Shown: positions 46,178 to 53,510 of the stretch, one piece after another
How positions within the stretch are numbered: the stretch's first letter is position 1
Layout: each line of letters opens with the position of its first letter
NCBI GenBank assembly: GCA_016935755.1
Contig: JAFGQI010000100.1
Location: 1 to 57,472 of the forward strand
Source: Anaerolineales bacterium
Lineage (GTDB): Bacteria > Chloroflexota > Anaerolineae > Anaerolineales > UBA4823
DNA length: 57,472 nucleotides
Reading direction: 5' to 3'
Notes under the pieces: generated by a model
The model's database searches: none
Told to the model about the DNA's origin: nothing
What the model saw: the letters and a program-made list of their open reading frames with translations, nothing else
Translations under genes and position numbers: made by a program

Positions 46178-47452
46178 ATGTCGACCTTATCCGAAAAGCT
46201 TAAATCCCTGGGCGTCAAAGTCGGCGCGCAGGATCTCCCACAAGCCAGCCCGGCAAACCCGACCGCCATCGAGCAGGTGCTGGCGGGTTCCACCTGCCAT
46301 ACCCCCCTGGGAGATACGTTCCTGGTCGAAAAGCGATACCCGGTTGGGCAGCCGCACGGACGGGCCACGATTAAGGTAGACGCGCCGCTGAACGGCTTAG
46401 CCCGCTGGGCTGGCGATGCGCGCATCAGCGACCTGAATCCCCAATCGTTCGCTTTCCTGGACACCGAAACTACCGGTCTGTCTGGAGGCAGCGGCACCTA
46501 TGCCTTTTTAATCGGCGTGGCTCGCTTCGAGGGGGACGAACTCCACCTGGCCCAGTTCTTCATGCGCGATCCAATGGAAGAAGCCGCCCAGCTGGCAGCC
46601 TTTGAAGAGTTCATCGCCCCCTGCCAGGCCATCGTCAGCTTCAATGGAAAGTCCTTCGATGTGCCCCTGCTGCTGACCCGCTTTGTAACCCAGGGCTGGC
46701 AGCCGCCCTTCGCACAGCTCTCACACCTTGACCTGCTGCACCTGGCGCGCCGCCTGTGGCGCGATCGCCTGCCCAGCCGCACCCTGTCCAACCTGGAATG
46801 GCAGATCCTGGGCGCTTTGCGCAGCGAAGAAGATGTCCCCGGCTGGATGATCCCATCCCTGTACTTCGATTACCTGCACAGCGGCGACGCGACCCGATTA
46901 AAAAGCGTTTTTTATCATAATGCCATGGATGTCGTTTCCCTGGCAGCTCTGCTGAACCACATGGCCTTGCTGCTGGCCCATCCACTAGAGACCGGGCAGG
47001 AGCATGGCGTGGATTTGATCGCGCTGGCAAAGCTGTTCGAAGATCTGGGCGATCTCGACACAGCCACAGACCTGTACATCCACGGCCTCGACCATGAGGA
47101 CGCCCTCCAGGAGCGCCTCCCGCAGCCGATTCTGATTGAAGCGATCCAACGCCTGGCCTCAATCCACAAATACCAGCAGAATTATGAGGCTGCCGTTGCT
47201 TTGTGGCAGCAAGCCGCCCACCGCCAGCATCTCCACGCACATGTAGAACTGGCTAAATACTACGAACATCGCGCCGGCGATGTAGCCGAAGCCCTATTTT
47301 GGACCCAATCAGCCATCGACCTGGTTGAACTGCACGCAGCACAAACGGAGGGTAGGCCGCTGCTCAACCTCTATGAGCAGCGCCAGTGGCTCACCGAGCT
47401 TCGCCACCGCCAGGAGCGGCTGGAATCGAAAGCAGCCAGGTTAAACCGATGA
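46178..47452 (+). CDS. mrfB: MrfB/YprB-type exonuclease with TPR tail
   Basis: 424 residues. The RNase H-like 3'-5' exonuclease core spans about 85-260: FLDTETTGLSGGSGTYAFLIG (Asp and Glu metal ligands), IVSFNGKSFDVPLLLTR and YHNAMDVVSLAALL. Helical repeats of TPR type fill the C-terminal third (DLDTATDLYIHGLDHEDAL, YEAAVALWQQAA). The layout equals B. subtilis YprB/MrfB, partner of the MrfA helicase in a UvrABC-independent excision pathway. I start at ATG 46178; a TAGAAT box eight bases upstream could give a very short leader, otherwise it is read with mrfA. The next gene overlaps its stop (ATGA). Confidence 0.9.
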   Translation: MSTLSEKLKSLGVKVGAQDLPQASPANPTAIEQVLAGSTCHTPLGDTFLVEKRYPVGQPHGRATIKVDAPLNGLARWAGDARISDLNPQSFAFLDTETTGLSGGSGTYAFLIGVARFEGDELHLAQFFMRDPMEEAAQLAAFEEFIAPCQAIVSFNGKSFDVPLLLTRFVTQGWQPPFAQLSHLDLLHLARRLWRDRLPSRTLSNLEWQILGALRSEEDVPGWMIPSLYFDYLHSGDATRLKSVFYHNAMDVVSLAALLNHMALLLAHPLETGQEHGVDLIALAKLFEDLGDLDTATDLYIHGLDHEDALQERLPQPILIEAIQRLASIHKYQQNYEAAVALWQQAAHRQHLHAHVELAKYYEHRAGDVAEALFWTQSAIDLVELHAAQTEGRPLLNLYEQRQWLTELRHRQERLESKAARLNR

Positions 47453-48711
47453 ATTCCGAACTCTCCAAATCACTAAAACATAATATCCTGGTGAATATAT
47501 TGGATGGCGCGTTTTTTGGCCTGGGCATGGGTTTTGCGTCTTACTCGACCATCCTGCCTTTGTTTGTCCGCACCATGACCGATTCAGCCATGCTGATTGG
47601 CCTGATTCCGGCCATCCACGGCGCCTTCTGGCATCTTCCCCAGCTCCTGACTGCCAATCGGGTCGCCAGGCAAACCCGCTACAAGCCGATGGTGCTGGTG
47701 CTCACCATTCAAGAGCGCCTGCCCTATCTCGGCATTGCCTGGATTGCCATGTCGATGGCTGGCTTTGGCACCCGCACCAGTTTATTCCTTACCTTCATGA
47801 TGATCTCCTGGCAATCTCTGGGCGCCGGGTTCACCGCAACTGCCTGGCAGAGCCTGATCTCTAAGATCATCCCGGCAGAACGGCGCGGCACATTCTTCGG
47901 TTTACAGGCTTCCGCAGCTAACTTGCTGGCCAGCGTAAGCGCGGTGCTGGCTGGCGTGATCCTGGACCGTCTTGAATCCCCCTGGGATTTTGCCTTGTGC
48001 TTTTTACTGACTGGGGCTGCTATGTTCCTTTCCTGGTTCTTTCTGGCGTGGACACGCGAGCCTGAAAGTGTGCCTGTGGAACTGTTCCCTGGTTCGACCA
48101 ATTATTGGGCCAGCCTGGGAGATATTCTACGCCGAGATCGCAATTTTACCTGGTTCCTGATTGCGCGCATGCTGATCCAATTTGGCACCATGGGCTACGC
48201 CTTTTTCACAGTGTTTGCCGTGGGAGAACATGGGGTCAGCGAGGTGGAGATTGGCTGGATGACCAGCGTTTTGCTGGGCACCCAGATCATCGCCAATCCC
48301 CTCCTGGGCTGGATCGGAGATAAGTGGAGCAATCGGGGCGTGATGGAATTTGGGCTCGGAGCAGCTTTCCTGTGTGCGCTGTTGGTCTGGTGGGCGCCTT
48401 CGCCGGCCTGGTTCTACCTGGTATTCTTCTTAGCTGGCATCTCCATGGTAGCCATCTGGACCATCTGGCTGGCGATCATCCCACAGTTTGGCACAGAGGC
48501 CGAGCGCCCGGTCTATATTGGGCTGGCCAACACTCTGATGGCTCCAGCAACCATCCTGGCGCCCTTCCTGGGAGGCTGGCTGGCCGACAGGGCTGGCTTT
48601 TCGGCCACATTCCTGGCATCGGCGGTCGGCTGTCTGGTGAGTCTGGCTATCCTGCACTTTTTGGTCGTAGATCCGAAGAAAAAATCCAGCGCCCTCAGCG
48701 ATCTTTCATAA
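47449..48711 (+). CDS. Major facilitator superfamily transporter
   Basis: 420 residues with twelve hydrophobic helices; the A-motif-like GWIGDKWSNRG after helix 8 and AERRGTFFGLQASAANL after helix 4 support MFS. Substrate unknown, could be an efflux carrier. ATG 47449 overlaps the mrfB stop by 4 bp, so it is translated with mrfB, which might link a drug exporter to a repair pair for DNA-damaging drugs. The C-terminus overlaps the convergent methyltransferase gene by 17 bp. Confidence 0.88.
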   Translation: MNSELSKSLKHNILVNILDGAFFGLGMGFASYSTILPLFVRTMTDSAMLIGLIPAIHGAFWHLPQLLTANRVARQTRYKPMVLVLTIQERLPYLGIAWIAMSMAGFGTRTSLFLTFMMISWQSLGAGFTATAWQSLISKIIPAERRGTFFGLQASAANLLASVSAVLAGVILDRLESPWDFALCFLLTGAAMFLSWFFLAWTREPESVPVELFPGSTNYWASLGDILRRDRNFTWFLIARMLIQFGTMGYAFFTVFAVGEHGVSEVEIGWMTSVLLGTQIIANPLLGWIGDKWSNRGVMEFGLGAAFLCALLVWWAPSPAWFYLVFFLAGISMVAIWTIWLAIIPQFGTEAERPVYIGLANTLMAPATILAPFLGGWLADRAGFSATFLASAVGCLVSLAILHFLVVDPKKKSSALSDLS

Positions 48712-49999
48712 GCTGCTGATATACAAGCCTGCTCATCCGCTGTGGGTCGCATCTAGACAGGCACTGCGCCGCCCGCTCCAGCCTGCCACGCCTAAGGTAT
48801 GCCAGTGTCTCTTCCTCCAGCCAGGAGACGCTCACCGATGCCCCTTCCACCTCCACCTGGCGGTGGTTGCGAGTTGCCACCGGAATCCAATTCTCCCCCT
48901 GTCGCCACTGCAGGTCAGCCATCACCTCAACCACCACCCCATCGAAGTCAAAACGGCCATAATGTGAACGGTATTTTTCATCTTCTCGCCAGCCAACTGG
49001 CAGGACTGCCTGTGCCGAGAAAAGCTCCTGGAAGCGATACACCGAAGGGATATCCATCTCCAGATCCAAATCTCGCACTGGCAGCCAGACGCCCTGCAGC
49101 GCAGCAGATGTGCCGCCGACGACTGTAAAACCCAAACCGGCCTGGGCAAGACGATCAGCCAGCTGGCGCAGGACAGCCTGCCAGCGCGGGCGAACCGCCA
49201 CCGCCAGCAGATGCTCCACCCCCGCATGCAGAGCCGGATCGCTGGATAGGTGATAGTTAAGCTCCACCCACCTCTCCCACAGCTCCCCTTCCTGCGCGTT
49301 GACCTGGTCTTCGATCATGCTGACCAGACCCTCCACCCCCAAAAGGGTGACCAGCTCCAACCCATTTTCCCAGATCAGCGGGGCTGCCTCGGTCGGGTGC
49401 GCCATATAGGCCACGAACCCACCCTCCCGGCTGGGCCTGGGCGGCAGGCGTCCGGTTTCCAGCAGCTCCTGGCTGGCAGGTTCATCGCGCAAGATCCAAT
49501 CCGCTTCTTCCCGGGCGGCATAGCGGTGTCCTGAGTAGCGCGTGATAAAAGTGGCCAGGAGCATCCCGCCTGGTTTCAAGACTCGCCGGGCTTCGATCAC
49601 TGCCCTCTGGCGCTGCTCCAGTTCCAATAAGTGATACAGCGGCCCCATCAGCAGCACGATATCAAAAGAGCCTGGAGCGAAGCCAGATAGATCGGTGGCT
49701 GAGCCTTGAAGGTACGCTTCCAGGTCAACTCCCGCTTCCTGGGCTTTAATCCGCGCCAGAGACAGTTCTTCAGCCGAAAGGTCGAACAGGGTCACCTGGT
49801 ATCCCTGACGGGTCAGCTCGATGGCGTAGCGCCCCGGGCCTCCACCGCAATCCAGGATGCGCGCCGGTGGTTTGGGCAGGTATTCGGCCATGGCTTTGAG
49901 CGTGACAGCAAACTCGGTGCGGTGGCGGTCCATACGATCCCACTCCTTCTGAGACTGGCTGTCGTACATCCTGGCGATCACATCCTGATTCGGGTTCAT
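48695..49999 (-). CDS. Methyltransferase-nucleotidyltransferase fusion protein
   Basis: 434 residues in two parts. Residues 1-265 are a class I SAM-dependent methyltransferase (motif I ARILDCGGGPGRYAIEL at 46-62, VTLFDLSAEELSLA, VLKPGGMLLATF). Residues 270-434 look like a nucleotidyltransferase-fold domain of the MNT/AbiEii-like kind: VVGGTSAALQGV at 293-304 followed by the two metal acids in RDLDLEMD (Asp310, Asp312) and a third acid likely in VVEVMADL. No stop or shift separates them. GAGGAG serves the ATG. Substrates of either half are unknown. It overlaps the MFS gene end by 17 bp and is divergent from the PH gene. Confidence 0.85.
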   Translation of the reverse strand: MNPNQDVIARMYDSQSQKEWDRMDRHRTEFAVTLKAMAEYLPKPPARILDCGGGPGRYAIELTRQGYQVTLFDLSAEELSLARIKAQEAGVDLEAYLQGSATDLSGFAPGSFDIVLLMGPLYHLLELEQRQRAVIEARRVLKPGGMLLATFITRYSGHRYAAREEADWILRDEPASQELLETGRLPPRPSREGGFVAYMAHPTEAAPLIWENGLELVTLLGVEGLVSMIEDQVNAQEGELWERWVELNYHLSSDPALHAGVEHLLAVAVRPRWQAVLRQLADRLAQAGLGFTVVGGTSAALQGVWLPVRDLDLEMDIPSVYRFQELFSAQAVLPVGWREDEKYRSHYGRFDFDGVVVEVMADLQWRQGENWIPVATRNHRQVEVEGASVSVSWLEEETLAYLRRGRLERAAQCLSRCDPQRMSRLVYQQLMKDR

Positions 50000-50070
50000 C
50001 TCACCAAACTCCTCATTGACGAGTAAAATAGACCTTGTTATATTATGGCTGCTCTTTTCAGGGTAAGTCA

Positions 50071-50107
50071 GGGGTGTTGGGTAGGCGATACCCGCCCAAA
50101 CACTCCC
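50071..50107. repeat. Imperfect inverted repeat in a divergent promoter region
   Basis: GGGGTGTTGGG at 50071-50081 pairs with CCCAAACACTCCC at 50095-50107 with small bulges, loop around CGAT. It lies between the methyltransferase fusion and the PH/SHOCT gene; no T tract follows, so an operator or leader structure is more likely than a terminator. Confidence 0.4.
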
Positions 50108-50173
50108 AGCCGCCCACGGACTGCGTAAGTCCTATATTGATACCATATTATCTGACATAACGGAGGCACATCT

Positions 50174-50812
50174 ATGGCCCAAAACTACATTGACAGCCTG
50201 CTCGGCGAGCGTGAGAAGATCATCATGGTCGCACGGCAGCACTGGTTTATCCTGCTCAGTATGATCTTGTTTGAAATCATCCTGACCCTGATATTTTTCG
50301 TCGGGACGATCTTCGCCGCGCTGCTCGCCCAGGCATATTTAAGCCTGGGATGGATCATCTTTATCGGCTTTGTGCTGATGCTGCTGCCCATCGCCAGCAT
50401 GGTGCGGGATATCTTAATTTTTACCAACCACCAGTTCATCATCACCAACCGCCGCGTGATTCAAATTTCGGGCATCATCAATAAGAGCACCACCGATTCG
50501 TCGCTCGAGAAGGTCAATGATGTCAAGATGAGCCAATCGGTGCTGGGACGCATGTTCAACTACGGCGATATCGAGATCATGACCGCCAGCGAGCTGGGAG
50601 TGAATCTGTTCCGGCGGATCGAACGCCCGATTCGCTTCAAGACCGCCATGCTCAACGCTAAGGAAAGCATGGATGCAGGCATATACACCCATGAGAGCCG
50701 CGGGGATGACATCCCCTCCCTGATCGCCGGGCTGGACAAGCTGCGCCAGCAGGGCACCCTGACCGAAGAAGAGTTCCAGGCCAAGAAAGCCGAGCTGCTG
50801 GCGAAATTATGA
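50174..50812 (+). CDS. bPH-domain membrane protein with C-terminal SHOCT motif
   Basis: 212 residues. Two membrane helices at about 25-50 and 56-80 precede a bacterial PH-like domain (FIITNRRVIQISGIINKST, LEKVNDVKMSQSVLGRMFNYGDIEI) and the tail LDKLRQQGTLTEEEFQAKKAELL is a short C-terminal SHOCT element, commonly an oligomerisation module. No function is known. ACGGAGG precedes ATG 50174. The ATG of the next gene overlaps its stop by 4 bp. Confidence 0.9.
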   Translation: MAQNYIDSLLGEREKIIMVARQHWFILLSMILFEIILTLIFFVGTIFAALLAQAYLSLGWIIFIGFVLMLLPIASMVRDILIFTNHQFIITNRRVIQISGIINKSTTDSSLEKVNDVKMSQSVLGRMFNYGDIEIMTASELGVNLFRRIERPIRFKTAMLNAKESMDAGIYTHESRGDDIPSLIAGLDKLRQQGTLTEEEFQAKKAELLAKL

Positions 50813-51957
50813 CCCACTTCTTCCATTTTGAACGGCTGACCTGGCCGGAGGTAGACGCTCTGCCCCGGGATTGCCCGCTGGTAATCCCATTCGGTCAGGG
50901 TTATTCGATGGAGCAGCTTGCCAGTGCGCTGGGACAGCCCCCCCAGGCGGGTTTACTGCCGCCCATTCCATATGGCTGGATGGGCAGCGGACTGCGCGTT
51001 GACGAAGGGCTGCTCATCCGGCTGGTCTCTAATCTGCTTGCCAGCCTGCGCGATGACGGTTTCAGCCAGGTGTATGCGCTGACCCCGCAGGAGGTCTGCC
51101 TGGGTCTGGGCGCAGAACGCATCGCCCTGTTTCATCCCAGCCAAACACAAGCCGAAGAACGATCTATTCCCATGGACACCGGACCAGGCAAGGTGGCGCT
51201 CATCCCGGTCGGACATATCGAACAGCACGCCTACCACCTGGCCCTCTCCACAGATACCTGCCTGATCGACGCCATCGCGGCTGGGGTGGCGGCAGGTTTG
51301 CCCGATCAGGTCAGCGCTCTGCCAACCTTCCCCTACGGGGTCAGCACGCATCGCCCAGCCTTTGCCGGCACGCTCAATGCGGGCGGGCGCGCCTTCGAAG
51401 ATTTCTGGTTGGGGGTGGTGGATACCCTCTCCGAACGCGGCGTTGAATGTATGTACTTGATCAACGGTCATGGCGGCAACCATTCTTTCCTGGTCAATGT
51501 GATCAAATACGCCGGTGAGCGCTACCCGCGCAGCTTCATTGCCACCTCCTGGCTGTATCTCTCCGGCCCGCAGGGTTCAGCTGCCCTGGAAGCCCACCGC
51601 CAGTCGGGCATCGGCGGGATGGGCCATGCCTGCGAGCTGGAGACCTCCATGATGCTGCACCTGCACCCGGATCTGGTGCATCTGGAGAAGGCCGTGGATG
51701 AGGTGGATTTTGTCGCCACGCCCTCTTATTACATGGATTGGAACGAAGGCGGTACGCTGATCGCCAATCCCCCCTGGAGTGACGACACCGCCACGGGCGC
51801 CTATGGGGCGGGAAGCCTGGCTACCGCCGAGAAGGGCCGCCTGTGGCTGCAGGCCGCCATTGCCGAGAAAATCGGGCATATCGGCGAAATCCTGGAGCAG
51901 CATGCCCGCCGGCAGGCAAAACGCCAGGCAGGCTACGGCCTGTGGGGACGCAGATAA
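50809..51957 (+). CDS. Creatininase-family hydrolase with a degenerate N-terminal half
   Basis: 382 residues. The C-terminal two thirds (about 120-375) are a full creatininase-fold amidohydrolase: LIPVGHIEQHAYHLALSTDT with Glu, His and Asp metal ligands, FPYGVSTHRPAFAGTLNAGG, MYLINGHGGNHSF and GHACELETSMMLHLHPD. The first 105 residues also read like the start of this family (FERLTWPEVDALPRDCPLV then PPIPYGWMGSG and a helix like LIRLVSNLLASLRDDGF) but the metal motif is gone. It may therefore be an internal duplication with one dead half. Substrate unknown. Coupled to the PH gene by ATGA; a palindromic terminator follows. Confidence 0.88.
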   Translation: MTHFFHFERLTWPEVDALPRDCPLVIPFGQGYSMEQLASALGQPPQAGLLPPIPYGWMGSGLRVDEGLLIRLVSNLLASLRDDGFSQVYALTPQEVCLGLGAERIALFHPSQTQAEERSIPMDTGPGKVALIPVGHIEQHAYHLALSTDTCLIDAIAAGVAAGLPDQVSALPTFPYGVSTHRPAFAGTLNAGGRAFEDFWLGVVDTLSERGVECMYLINGHGGNHSFLVNVIKYAGERYPRSFIATSWLYLSGPQGSAALEAHRQSGIGGMGHACELETSMMLHLHPDLVHLEKAVDEVDFVATPSYYMDWNEGGTLIANPPWSDDTATGAYGAGSLATAEKGRLWLQAAIAEKIGHIGEILEQHARRQAKRQAGYGLWGRR

Positions 51958-51963
51958 AACACC

Positions 51964-52001
51964 CAGCGCCTCGGATGATCATCCGAGGCGCTGTTTTTTT
52001 T
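51964..52001. terminator. Perfect-palindrome terminator between convergent genes
   Basis: A 15-bp perfect inverted repeat (51964-51978 with 51979-51993) starting CAGCGCCTCGG, followed on the plus strand by eight T residues. On the minus strand GTTTTATC follows, so it can serve both the creatininase and C45 genes. Confidence 0.88.
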
Positions 52002-52015
52002 CAGGCTGACACCTT

Positions 52016-53128
52016 CTACGCTTCCAGGTGATAGGTGAAATAATGATTTTCGCACGGGTTACCCCAGGCGATGTGCATGGCGCGAGCGGTCAGATCGATG
52101 ATGATCGAGTTGACTGTCTTCTCCATATCCAGCGGGGAGATATCCTCGGTGTAGTGATTGCAGATCGAGTTCGGGTAGTTCAGGTGATCGCGCAGGATAG
52201 CCTGCAGAGACTTAATCGTGTGCGCCTGGGTGCGCTTAAGCAAGCGCGTAGCGCGATAAAAGCGCAGGCGCGTGCTGATCAGCTCGTCCGATCTCTCTTC
52301 AATCGCCTGCATCTTGGGGTCAAGGTAATGATTGGTATGCACCAGCACACCATCTTCGCCATACAGGATGCCAAAGCGCCGGGCGGAGACTTCCACCGAA
52401 TATAGCTCACCGCTTTCGTGCGCCAGCAGGTGGTTGTAGCCTGCTGCCCGCTGCACCACCAGCGTGGCGCGAATGGCCTCCGCCAGGTTGCGCGCTCCCA
52501 GCACCGCCCGCGAAACCACCACACGCGGGGTGCCGATGCGCGAGTCACCGGGGTAGACCGAATCAGTCAATTGAGCAATACCTAAGGCGTTAAAACCCAC
52601 ATTGCACAGCAATGCCCCGTAAGTCATGGATAAAAATGGCGGCTCGTCCTCGGGGGTGGCATGCACCACATACACATCCGCCTCGTCATCCGGCAGCCAA
52701 TCTTCATTGTGCCCCAGCAGCACGTGCCCATCTGCAGTGCGATCGTCGTTGACTGCAAAGCTGGTGCACTTGGTCAGATGCAGCGCGTCCATGGTCACGG
52801 CTTCCATGGCGTTGACCACGGCTACATCATCAAACGGCACATCCGCGCCTTCAGCGATGCCCAACATCTCTTCATAATATTGTGGATAGCGCTCCTGGAC
52901 AAAGGGCATATATTTGCGCGCCTGGATCAAGGCGCCCTCCCAGGTCAGCTCCAGGTCGGAATAGGTCATCTCCAGCAGCTTGCGGGCATTCAGAATGCTG
53001 TGCTTCACTGGTCCAATAAAAGCCTGCCCAATCTGGCGGCCGATTTCACGATGTGTGCCGCTAACTCGCACCAGCGGCGGCGGGCTGTTGTGACGCGGGA
53101 TCGGGGAGGTAATTTTTAGATTTTCCAT
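52016..53128 (-). CDS. C45-type autoproteolytic acyltransferase/hydrolase
   Basis: 370 residues of the acyl-CoA:6-aminopenicillanate acyltransferase-like (peptidase C45) Ntn-hydrolase group. The catalytic Cys is Cys121 in LTKCTSFAVN, where self-cleavage would expose it, and VLLGHNEDWLPD and GFNALGIAQLTDS follow. Residues 1-120 would be the pro-segment or alpha chain. Such enzymes act on amide-linked acyl groups; real substrate unknown. The start MENLKITSPI is preceded by a TATAAT at 53192-53187. It is convergent with the creatininase and divergent from the S8 protease. Confidence 0.87.
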   Translation of the reverse strand: MENLKITSPIPRHNSPPPLVRVSGTHREIGRQIGQAFIGPVKHSILNARKLLEMTYSDLELTWEGALIQARKYMPFVQERYPQYYEEMLGIAEGADVPFDDVAVVNAMEAVTMDALHLTKCTSFAVNDDRTADGHVLLGHNEDWLPDDEADVYVVHATPEDEPPFLSMTYGALLCNVGFNALGIAQLTDSVYPGDSRIGTPRVVVSRAVLGARNLAEAIRATLVVQRAAGYNHLLAHESGELYSVEVSARRFGILYGEDGVLVHTNHYLDPKMQAIEERSDELISTRLRFYRATRLLKRTQAHTIKSLQAILRDHLNYPNSICNHYTEDISPLDMEKTVNSIIIDLTARAMHIAWGNPCENHYFTYHLEA

Positions 53129-53186
53129 CAGTCATCATCTCCAGCGCATCAGATTTTTAATGGTGTGCATTGCGCTCGATGACGAA

Positions 53187-53192
53187 ATTATA
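53187..53192 (-). promoter_or_regulatory. -10 box of the C45 gene
   Basis: Perfect TATAAT on the minus strand, about 58 bp before ATG 53128; -35 not convincing. Confidence 0.5.
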
Positions 53193-53200
53193 CCTTCTTC

Positions 53201-53230
53201 TTGACAGTTAACTGAATGTGGGGTTAAAAT
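53201..53230 (+). promoter_or_regulatory. Strong promoter of the S8 protease
   Basis: Consensus TTGACA (53201-53206), an 18-bp spacer and TAAAAT (53225-53230). The start of transcription should be near 53237, giving a leader of about 270 nt. Confidence 0.8.
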
Positions 53231-53232
53231 CA

Positions 53233-53244
53233 GGTGAATTCACC
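53233..53244. promoter_or_regulatory. Operator-like palindrome over the transcription start
   Basis: GGTGAATTCACC is a perfect 12-bp palindrome that begins three bases after the -10 box of the S8 protease promoter, a position from which a repressor would block initiation. The protein is unknown. Confidence 0.5.
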
Positions 53245-53510
53245 ATCAGAGATGTACAGTCTTGATTCAACTGAACACTTACGGGGAAGAGATATGGACT
53301 GTACTGGCAGGACAGAATGCCCTGCAGTTTTCAAGTTCATATTCCGGAAAACAGCGCTGCAAGGGGTGGTTTTCCCACCCTGAACCATGTTCCGCTGGAA
53401 AGGAGGCCATTACCGCTTACACAACTTAGAGACTCTCATAAAAGCTTGCCCAATTTAGATTTACCATCTAAAAATATTCGATCTATGGTTATCTCGAGGA
53501 GAATCTATAC
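53245..53510 (+). promoter_or_regulatory. Long structured 5' leader of the S8 protease
   Basis: No gene lies here. The predicted leader has a perfect 8-bp long-range stem GTACAGTC (53254-53261) with GACTGTAC (53297-53304), then GCAGG/CCTGC, then CAGCG (53352-53356) with CGCTG (53394-53398) enclosing GGGTGG/CCACCC (53364-53380), then AGGAGG, then an AT-rich stretch and GAGGAG ahead of ATG 53511. It matches no riboswitch class I can name; a cis-acting RNA is inference. Confidence 0.5.
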
